Shown here in pieces: positions 7,770-14,053 of a DNA stretch of 27,615 nucleotides. Origin of the DNA: Segatella salivae DSM 15606. Its GTDB lineage: Bacteria; Bacteroidota; Bacteroidia; Bacteroidales; Bacteroidaceae. The notes below the pieces were generated by a model that was not told the origin of the DNA, searched no databases, and was given only the letters and a program-made list of their open reading frames with translations. Within the stretch, counting starts at the first letter, position 1. Every line of letters begins with the position of its first letter. The DNA lies in contig NZ_GL629647.1 in NCBI RefSeq assembly GCF_000185845.1, positions 1,964,038 to 1,991,652 on the forward strand, read 5' to 3'. Both the position numbers and the translations under genes were made by a program.

Positions 7770-9374
7770 ATGCACAGAAAAACCATTGGCTTCATCGTGT
7801 CATTCATGGCGATCACTGCAACAGGACAAAACCTAATGCCGTCTGGTTCGCCGCTTTATAAGTTGCCTTATAAGAATACTTATGTCATGGAAACCCTCGT
7901 TGCAGAGAACGCTTTCCGTACAATGAAACCCAAAAAACAAATCCCCGAGTCGTTTGAACACGCCAAAAGAGTGCTTCCAGAGCCTTATTGGGAGGGCCAT
8001 TCTAAGGAGATTGACATGTATTGGAAAGCCTGGCAACTCGGTATTAAGAATGTATGTCAACCCTTAGATGAGTCAGGTTTCGTCTCCAGTTATATCGCTC
8101 CGGCTTATAATGGCAATATCTTCATGTGGGATGATGCCTTTATTACGATGTTCTGTCGCTACGGACGGCGTTACTTTCCCTTTCAAAACACCCTCAATAA
8201 CTTCTATTCTAAGCAGCATCCTGATGGCTTTATATGTCGTGAAATACGTGCCGATGGCAGCGATTGCTTTGGACGTTACGACCCAACCAGTACAGGTCCC
8301 AACCTACTTCCATGGTCGGAATGGCTTTATTACATTCAGTTTGGCGACGACTCGCGTCTAAACATGGTGTTTCCTGTGCTTGCTGCCTACTACAAATGGC
8401 TAAAATTGAACCGCACTTGGCGTAATGGCACTTACTGGAGTAGCGGTTGGGGCACGGGAATGGATAACATGCCACGCGTTCCCGAGGGCTATAACACCAT
8501 CTATAGTAATGGACATATGGTCTGGCTTGATGCCTGTTTACAACAGATTATGGTTGCAAACATCCTCTTGAAAATGGGCTTTTACTTAGAGCGTTGGCAG
8601 GAAATAGAAGAATTTGAAGATGATATTAGGAGCCTTTCTGACTATATCAACCGGCACATGTGGAGCGAAAAAGATGGTTTTCTCTATGATTTGTTTGCCA
8701 ATGATAGCCTTAGTTCCACGCAAGGTATATACGCTTTTTGGGCTCTTCACACTGATGTCCTCTCTAAAGATAGGCTTGATCGGCTCGTGAACCACCTCAA
8801 AGATACCACCAAATTCAATCGTCCTCATCGCATACCTTCCTTATCTTACAGCCATCCTAAATACAAAGCGAATGGTCGTTACTGGCTCGGCGGGGTGTGG
8901 CCTGGCACAAACTATATGGTCATCTCGGGTCTTGTAGAAAAAGGTTACCGCCGGTTGGCGTGGGATATCGCCCTGAATCATTATCAAAATGTATTCAAAG
9001 TGTTTCAGAAAACGAATACCTTTTGGGAATATTATGCCCCAGAAGACGCTGCACCGGGCTTCATGGCGCGCCGTGATTTCGTAGGATGGACTGGACTTCC
9101 TCCTATTGCAATACTGATAGAATACATCTTTGGCATCCGCGCAAATGCCGCAGATAACAAGCTAACTATTGACGTAAACCTGACCGACGGCTATGGCATT
9201 AGTCGTTATCCCTTTGGACAAGACGGGCTGATGGATATCAAAGTGGCTAAGCGAACATCACAAAACGAGAAGCCAAAGGTAACAATCAAGACGAATAAAC
9301 CAGTGGAAGTGCAGCTTATGTGGGGTGAAAAGGAGCAGACAACTAAGGTAAAGTCGGGCACCACCACCCTTTAA
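7770..9374 (+). CDS. Trehalase/GH63-like (alpha/alpha)6-barrel glycoside hydrolase
   Basis: Exported 534-residue glycosidase with signal peptide MHRKTIGFIVSFMAITATGQ. The repeated aromatic-rich helices and the motifs IFMWDDAF (121-122 Asp-Asp), SSGWGTGMDNMPR (D232, likely general acid) and NTFWEYYAPE (E420, likely base) resemble the mannosylglycerate-hydrolase/GH63/GH37 clan of inverting alpha-glycosidases. The substrate is probably an alpha-glucoside or related alpha-linked sugar, but the exact family is not certain without a profile search. The gene sits 16 bp after the phosphatase and 41 bp before the ROK kinase. This order supports sugar release followed by intracellular phosphorylation. 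Confidence 0.82.
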   Translation: MHRKTIGFIVSFMAITATGQNLMPSGSPLYKLPYKNTYVMETLVAENAFRTMKPKKQIPESFEHAKRVLPEPYWEGHSKEIDMYWKAWQLGIKNVCQPLDESGFVSSYIAPAYNGNIFMWDDAFITMFCRYGRRYFPFQNTLNNFYSKQHPDGFICREIRADGSDCFGRYDPTSTGPNLLPWSEWLYYIQFGDDSRLNMVFPVLAAYYKWLKLNRTWRNGTYWSSGWGTGMDNMPRVPEGYNTIYSNGHMVWLDACLQQIMVANILLKMGFYLERWQEIEEFEDDIRSLSDYINRHMWSEKDGFLYDLFANDSLSSTQGIYAFWALHTDVLSKDRLDRLVNHLKDTTKFNRPHRIPSLSYSHPKYKANGRYWLGGVWPGTNYMVISGLVEKGYRRLAWDIALNHYQNVFKVFQKTNTFWEYYAPEDAAPGFMARRDFVGWTGLPPIAILIEYIFGIRANAADNKLTIDVNLTDGYGISRYPFGQDGLMDIKVAKRTSQNEKPKVTIKTNKPVEVQLMWGEKEQTTKVKSGTTTL

Positions 9375-9415
9375 CCATCATTCAAAACAAAACAAATAAA
9401 GCAACCATTAATATC

Positions 9416-10243
9416 ATGTCTACAACAATTGCAATAGACCTTGGCGGAACAAACATAAGAGCTGCCAGGATAGAAGGCTACGAAATAAAACAGAAAATAG
9501 CCGTAAAGTGTAAGGCAAATGGCCAGAAACACGACGTCGTTCAACAGCTTTTCGACCTCGTTCGACAACTAATGACGCCAGAAACTGAAAAGATTGGTAT
9601 CGGCGTTCCATCGATTATAGACCACGAAAAAGGTGTAGTCTACGACGTACAAAACATTCCTTCCTGGGACATTGTACCGATAAAAGCACTCATGGAGAAA
9701 GAGTTTAGCCTCCCATCGGCAGTAGATAATGACGTCAATTGTTTCGCTTTAGGCGAAAAACATTTTGGAATTGGAAAACAATATCGTAATTTTGTAGGCA
9801 TAACGATAGGCACAGGGATTGGTGCAGGCATTGTTATTGATGGCAAACTCTACCGTGGAAGCAACACGGGAGCAGGCGAAATAGGATGTCTTCCCTATCT
9901 AAACTCCGACTATGAGCACTATTGTTCCTGCCAATGGATGAACAAACGAGGGCTTAATGCGCTTGAGTTGTCTGAACGGGCACAAAGGAACGACGTTGAG
10001 GCTATAGCCATTTGGGAAGAGTTTGGCAGGCATCTTGGCAAACTGTTACAGGCAATTTTGCTCACCTACGACCCCGAAGCAATCATCATTGGCGGTGGAA
10101 TCACGGGCGGATCTGACTTCTTCAAGACCGCAATGATGCAGTCGATGGCAAGTAATTTCCCTTATCCGAAAGAGATAGAGCATATCCATGTCCACTTCTC
10201 TACACTCGAAGATTGTGGCCTTTTGGGTGCTTCTCGATTGTAA
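9416..10243 (+). CDS. ROK-family sugar kinase (glucokinase-like)
   Basis: Cytoplasmic sugar kinase of 275 residues with no signal peptide. It has the N-terminal phosphate-binding motif IAIDLGGTNIR (D8), the catalytic Asp in VDNDVNCF (D106), a second glycine-rich motif GITIGTGIGAGIV, and C-terminal adenosine-site IIIGGGITGG. The canonical ROK zinc-binding CxCGxxGCxE is degenerate: only C170 and C172 in YCSCQWMNKRG are recognisable, and the usual GH is GE (E155) in GAGEIG. It is the only enzyme of the locus predicted to be intracellular. It probably phosphorylates the glucose or other hexose released by the glycosidase. There is no DNA-binding domain, so it is a kinase rather than a NagC-type repressor. 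Confidence 0.92.
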   Translation: MSTTIAIDLGGTNIRAARIEGYEIKQKIAVKCKANGQKHDVVQQLFDLVRQLMTPETEKIGIGVPSIIDHEKGVVYDVQNIPSWDIVPIKALMEKEFSLPSAVDNDVNCFALGEKHFGIGKQYRNFVGITIGTGIGAGIVIDGKLYRGSNTGAGEIGCLPYLNSDYEHYCSCQWMNKRGLNALELSERAQRNDVEAIAIWEEFGRHLGKLLQAILLTYDPEAIIIGGGITGGSDFFKTAMMQSMASNFPYPKEIEHIHVHFSTLEDCGLLGASRL

Positions 10244-10282
10244 ATGAATTGCACATAGAATAAAAACACAAACCAAGAAACT

Positions 10283-11182
10283 ATGAAAAAGAAACTAATT
10301 ATGCTGTCGATAGCTTTATTATGCTGTCTGACTACATGGGGAAAATGGAAAGCTAACCATGTTTTTCTCATCGGACTTGATGGTTGGGGCGCCTACAGTG
10401 TAGCCAAAGCATCCAACATTCCCAATCTACAAAGCTTAATGAAAGGGGGATGTTACACCTTGAAGAAACGCAGTGTGTTGCCTTCTGAGTCTGCCGTTAA
10501 CTGGTATACTATGTTTTGTGGCGCAACACCTGAAATGCATGGATACACCAATTGGAATTCACGCGTGCCCGAAATCCCGTCAATGGAGCTCAACGAACAT
10601 GGCGTTTTCCCAACTGTTTTCTATGAACTTCGGCGCCAATATCCTAAGGCTGTCATCGGTTGTCTTGCCGAATGGGACGGCATACGCTACCTTGTTGATA
10701 CGCTTTCTGTAGACTATGAGGCCGTAGCTTCTAACTATGAGAAAGACAATGGGCAGCTATGTCGCATGTCAGTAGACTATATTAAGGCAAAGAAACCTAA
10801 CTTAATGGCTATCATTTTCGACCAGATTGACCACACGGGGCACGCTATTGGCCACGACACTCCAGCCTATTATGAGACTTTAAGCCGTGTAGATGGCTAC
10901 ATAGGACAAATCATTCAGGCGCTGAAAGATGCCGGAATATACGACGATTCCATTATCATTGTCACCGCAGATCATGGGGGAATAGGCAAGAAACATGGCG
11001 GAAAATCTCTCGTTGAGCTTGAGATTCCGTTCATTATCTTTGGTAAGAACGTTAAAAACACAGGCGAATTCAAACAAACTATGATGCAGTTTGACACCGC
11101 AGCAACTATTGCTGACATCTTCTCTCTTAAGATGCCACAGTGTTGGCGCGGTCAATCCATGACGCAGGTCTTTAAAAAATAA
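10283..11182 (+). CDS. Alkaline-phosphatase-superfamily hydrolase, NPP/phosphodiesterase type
   Basis: Exported 299-residue protein (signal peptide MKKKLIMLSIALLCCLTTWG). It has the two-metal site of the nucleotide pyrophosphatase/phosphodiesterase branch: D33 in LIGLDGWG, probable nucleophile S70 in LPSESAVNWYTMFCG, D183 and H187 in FDQIDHTGH, D230-H231 in TADHGG, and H238. The 'SAVNW' context with Asn resembles NPP-type enzymes, which hydrolyse phosphodiesters or phosphomonoesters, rather than PhoA. It follows the ROK gene by 39 bp. In this locus it is a candidate for splitting a phosphodiester within or between glycan units. Substrate and ester type are inferred. Confidence 0.87.
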   Translation: MKKKLIMLSIALLCCLTTWGKWKANHVFLIGLDGWGAYSVAKASNIPNLQSLMKGGCYTLKKRSVLPSESAVNWYTMFCGATPEMHGYTNWNSRVPEIPSMELNEHGVFPTVFYELRRQYPKAVIGCLAEWDGIRYLVDTLSVDYEAVASNYEKDNGQLCRMSVDYIKAKKPNLMAIIFDQIDHTGHAIGHDTPAYYETLSRVDGYIGQIIQALKDAGIYDDSIIIVTADHGGIGKKHGGKSLVELEIPFIIFGKNVKNTGEFKQTMMQFDTAATIADIFSLKMPQCWRGQSMTQVFKK

Positions 11183-11329
11183 AAGCTCGCTACAATGCCG
11201 TGAATAGACCACTGCAAGAATCTTGTGCGCCTGTTCAGAGCAAATAATGGTTTGACATCTATCGGATTAAGAAATAAACACAAATAAACAACAACGTAAA
11301 TCGAATAAAACATAAACACAAAACAACCA

Positions 11330-12181
11330 ATGAAAAGATTCACTTTCCTCGCTATCACACTGCTGTTAGGCTGTAATCTCATGGCACAATCATTCTATGT
11401 AGGCACTTATAACATTCGTTATAACAACCCAGATGATATTGCTGAAGGCAACGCTTGGAAGCAACGATGCCCTCATCTCTGCGACTTCATCAACTTCGAA
11501 CAGCCTGTTATCTTCGGCACGCAAGAGGTGTTGGTCGACCAACTCCATGACTTGCAAAAAGGATTAGACCATTACAGCACGTTAGGAGTAGGCAGAGAAG
11601 ATGGTAAAGAGGCTGGAGAATATGCGGCAATCTTCTTTAAGAGCGATGCACTTAAATGCTTAGATAGCGGTTATTTCTGGCTTTCTGAGACGCCAAATAA
11701 GCCATCTCTCGGCTGGGACGCGGCATGTATCCGCATCTGTACATGGGGAAAGTTTGAAGATAAGGCTTCAAAGAAGACGTTCTTCTTCTTTAATACCCAC
11801 ATGGATCACGTTGGAACGAAGGCAAGAAGAGAGAGTGCACACCTCATTCTCAATCAAATCAAAGCCATAGCCAAAAACAATCATGTCATCCTTACAGGCG
11901 ACTTTAACGTTGATCAGACGGATGAAATCTATAAAATCTTTTCAGATTCGGGCCTCTTACGCGACTGTTATGCCAATGCCAAGCAACGAATGGCGCCCAT
12001 AGGAACATGGAACGACTACATGCAAGACTATCGGGATATGGCTCGTATCGACCATATCTTTGTCTCAAATGACTTTAACATCGAGCACTATGGCATCTTT
12101 ACAAACAGCTATTGGCTTGGAAAAACACGCCGAAACATCTCTGATCATTATCCCGTTATGGTGAAATTGCAGATGAAATAA
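11330..12181 (+). CDS. Exported endonuclease/exonuclease/phosphatase (EEP) family hydrolase
   Basis: This 283-residue protein has signal peptide MKRFTFLAITLLLGCNLMAQ. EEP-fold landmarks are all present: N28 in GTYNIRY, E66 in GTQEV, THMDH (H157), GDFN (D191, N193), RIDHIF (D241, H242) and SDHYP (D272, H273). The superfamily covers nucleases, sphingomyelinases and inositol-phosphate phosphatases. Secretion and the neighbouring genes favour a sugar-phosphate or phosphodiester substrate over DNA. A 147-bp spacer with no recognisable promoter separates it from the previous gene, so it may be the last gene of the operon. A composite repeat begins within 10 bp of its stop. Confidence 0.9.
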   Translation: MKRFTFLAITLLLGCNLMAQSFYVGTYNIRYNNPDDIAEGNAWKQRCPHLCDFINFEQPVIFGTQEVLVDQLHDLQKGLDHYSTLGVGREDGKEAGEYAAIFFKSDALKCLDSGYFWLSETPNKPSLGWDAACIRICTWGKFEDKASKKTFFFFNTHMDHVGTKARRESAHLILNQIKAIAKNNHVILTGDFNVDQTDEIYKIFSDSGLLRDCYANAKQRMAPIGTWNDYMQDYRDMARIDHIFVSNDFNIEHYGIFTNSYWLGKTRRNISDHYPVMVKLQMK

Positions 12182-12334
12182 AGAGAAATAAAGCCGAGAC
12201 ACCAGCATCTTTTAGCCTCACCCCCAGCCCCTCCCCGAAGAGGGAGGGGAGTAGTTACCCTCGCAAATGGAGTGAGTTGTTTGAGAGTTAATTGTGGGTG
12301 GTGATGTCGTTGATTATGAAGCGTAAAATGATTT

Positions 12335-12422
12335 GATGCAAATCATCGCGTAATATGTCGCGTTTTACACAACAAAATGACGCGGATTATCGCATGAAAT
12401 GACACAAATTGTGACATAATAT
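12335..12422 (+). repeat. 22-bp phased array (4 units)
   Basis: Units start at 12335 (GATGCAAATCAT), 12357 (GTCGCGTTTTAC), 12379 (GACGCGGATTAT) and 12401 (GACACAAATTGT). The exact 22-bp step matches the array at 706 unit for unit. Confidence 0.8.
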
Positions 12423-12562
12423 ATTTAATGTCGAATTATGCCACGATACATATTGTTTCACAAATTATTTGAATCAACGTCGTTGATAATGGTTATTTCC
12501 GTGTGACAAGCCATTGAATCATGTTGAAAAACGAAAGAAATCGTATCGAAAAATGCATGTTT

Positions 12563-12659
12563 CAACGCCGTAGGTGTTGTGCTTTTTTTGATTAATTCGC
12601 CATGAAAGGTTCCATTGTAAGCGTGTCTTTATAGAAAAAGCTCAACACCTATGGCGTTG
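12563..12659 (+). repeat. 97-bp palindromic element, copy 2
   Basis: It has the same length and terminal inverted repeats as the copy at 208, with CAACGCCGTAGGTGTTG at the left and CAACACCTATGGCGTTG at the right. The centre differs by scattered substitutions, while the ends are better conserved. Confidence 0.85.
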
Positions 12660-12760
12660 AATCTCCTTGTGAACGTTTACCCGAGGTAGGCTCGTTCCTC
12701 GCCAACCCCGGGCTATCAAAAACACAACTCGTACCGAGTTGCACCATGCGGGCATTGCAA

Positions 12761-12940
12761 TTGCCAAATACATTCATGGGAATACCGGCATAAAACCTAT
12801 GGCGTTGCGCCATGAGTAAATTTATATTGCCAAACACGTTCATTGGAATACCAGCATGACACCTATGGCGTTGCGCCATGAGCAAATTTATATTGCCAAA
12901 CACGTTCATTGGAATACCAGCATGGCACCTACGGCGTTGC
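12761..12940 (+). repeat. 66-bp tandem repeat, about 2.7 units
   Basis: Units start at 12761, 12827 and 12893, each beginning TTGCCAAAYACRTTCAT and containing GGCGTTGCGCCATGAG. The third unit breaks off near 12940, where the sequence matched by window positions 1-207 takes over. Because 66 is a multiple of three, the minus strand stays open with a 22-residue periodic peptide; nothing else supports translation. Confidence 0.85.
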
Positions 12941-13222
12941 ATCGTTACAACATTTATAATGGTGGATATATCCATTGAAATATTAGTGCATTTTGGCGTT
13001 TATTTATTCGTATGTTGGCATTAATTGTATTATAAAATAAACGTTTCAACGCCGTAGGTGTTGCGCTTTTGATAGCCCAGGGTTGCCAAACGATAGTGCA
13101 GGCTACCCTGGGTTAACGTATGGTTTGCGTGGAACAACGCCGTAGGTGTTGCGCTTTTTCGGCGTAATTTGCCATAAATTTTGGCATAAAAAAATGACAA
13201 TCATGATATAAAAAGAACGTAT

Positions 13223-13319
13223 CAACACCATCGGTGTTACGCTTTCTAAACGTAATCCACCATGAATCCCCTCACTATAACCATGTTTTCTCGAAAAAAG
13301 CTCAACACCTATGGCGTTG
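13223..13319 (+). repeat. 97-bp palindromic element, copy 3
   Basis: The left end is CAACACCATCGGTGTTACG and the right end CAACACCTATGGCGTTG, again spanning exactly 97 bp. Its centre is closer to the reverse complement of the copy at 21133 than to the copies at 208 and 12563, so there are at least two subtypes. Confidence 0.82.
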
Positions 13320-13610
13320 AATCTCCTTGCGAACGTTTACCCGGGGTTGGCGAGGAACGAGCCAACCCCGGGCTATCAAAAACACAACTCGTACCGAGTT
13401 GCATGGTGAAACAATTATGAGGGTGGCGTTGTTAATAATTAAAGGGGAAATGGTATAAGGGAAACAAAGCCGAGACTTCAGCACCTTTCAGCCTCTCCCC
13501 CAGCCCCTCCCCGAAGAGAGAGGGGAGTAGTTACCCTCGCAAATGGAGGGAGTTATTTGGGAGTTAGTTAGGGATGGTGACATTGTTGATAATAAAGCGT
13601 AAAATGGTTT

Positions 13611-13742
13611 GTGGCATATCATCGTGTAAAACACGGCAAAACACACGGCCATTTGACGCATTTTACCGCGTAAAATGACACAAATCATTGGGTAAAATAA
13701 CGCAGTTTGTAGCGTTGTTTGACGCATTTCACAGCGCCATGA
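13611..13742 (+). repeat. 22-bp phased array (6 units)
   Basis: Units start at 13611, 13633, 13655 (GACGCATTTTAC), 13677 (GACACAAATCAT), 13699 (AACGCAGTTTGT) and 13721 (GACGCATTTCAC). It is the longest array in the window, with no slip in phase. Confidence 0.8.
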
Positions 13743-13991
13743 ATCTGTAATCATGGTGTGGATGGATAGGAAGCGGCTAATCGTCTGATGGACAATAATT
13801 TGTGAGAGGATAAAAAACAGGAGGCAAGGGAAGTGATTGTTCGATGGCTTTCAAATCGCTTCATCGTGCAACTTGGTTTGTAAATATTCAAGATAGGCTT
13901 CAACGCATACTCTACTTGCAAACAGATGATTTCATCTTTTAAGTCTGTCAAGAAAGCGAAAAAAGACTTTATCTCATGAAAAAGAATTGGT

Positions 13992-14027
13992 TTTGAAGAA
14001 CAATTGAAAAAAAATTATTATTTTTGC
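13992..14027 (+). promoter_or_regulatory. dsbD: Promoter-like element for dsbD
   Basis: The -7 element TATTTTTGC (14019-14027) matches TAnnTTTG followed by the common C. A TTTG at 13992-13995 lies 23 bp upstream, slightly longer than the usual spacing. The predicted start of transcription, about 14033, excludes the upstream TTG codon at 14024 as a start. This is the reason for choosing the ATG at 14054. Confidence 0.6.
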
Positions 14028-14053
14028 ACAATATACTTAGATTGAAAAATGAT

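Larger units (their letters stand above)
12189..13742 (+). repeat. Composite intergenic repeat R2 (longest copy)
   Basis: The order of modules is: 'gccgagacaccagc' block; GC hairpin CCCCTCCC/GGGAGGGG (12228-12249); 22-bp array (12335-12422); leader (12423-12562) shared with 27440-27590; eleven hairpin 17-mers starting at 12563, 12643, 12725, 12791, 12857, 12923, 13047, 13135, 13223, 13303 and 13385; then a second GC hairpin (13504-13525) and a second 22-bp array (13611-13742). So the hairpin array is bracketed by direct copies of the GC-hairpin plus 22-bp-array module. The short minus-strand frames at 12649-12975, 13302-13484 and 13488-13754 are read-throughs of repeats and are not called as genes. 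Confidence 0.9.

Noticed and set aside
12228..12249. GC hairpin CCCCTCCC/GGGAGGGG as the terminator of the EEP gene
   Set aside because: It has no T-run on either side, and the same hairpin recurs in copies not downstream of genes. It may slow polymerase, but I do not call it a terminator.
12649..12975. Minus-strand frame of 108 codons with a 22-residue periodic sequence
   Set aside because: It exists only because the 66-bp tandem repeat keeps the frame open. It has no leader, promoter or family likeness, and neighbouring repeat copies are frame-broken.
12563..13401. Possible CRISPR array
   Set aside because: The repeat core is only 17 bp, the intervals between repeats are themselves repeated in other copies instead of unique, and no cas genes are present.
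13751..13951. 66-codon minus-strand frame upstream of dsbD
   Set aside because: It opens with a TTG, has no family likeness and no promoter-like element; a decayed gene fragment cannot be excluded.
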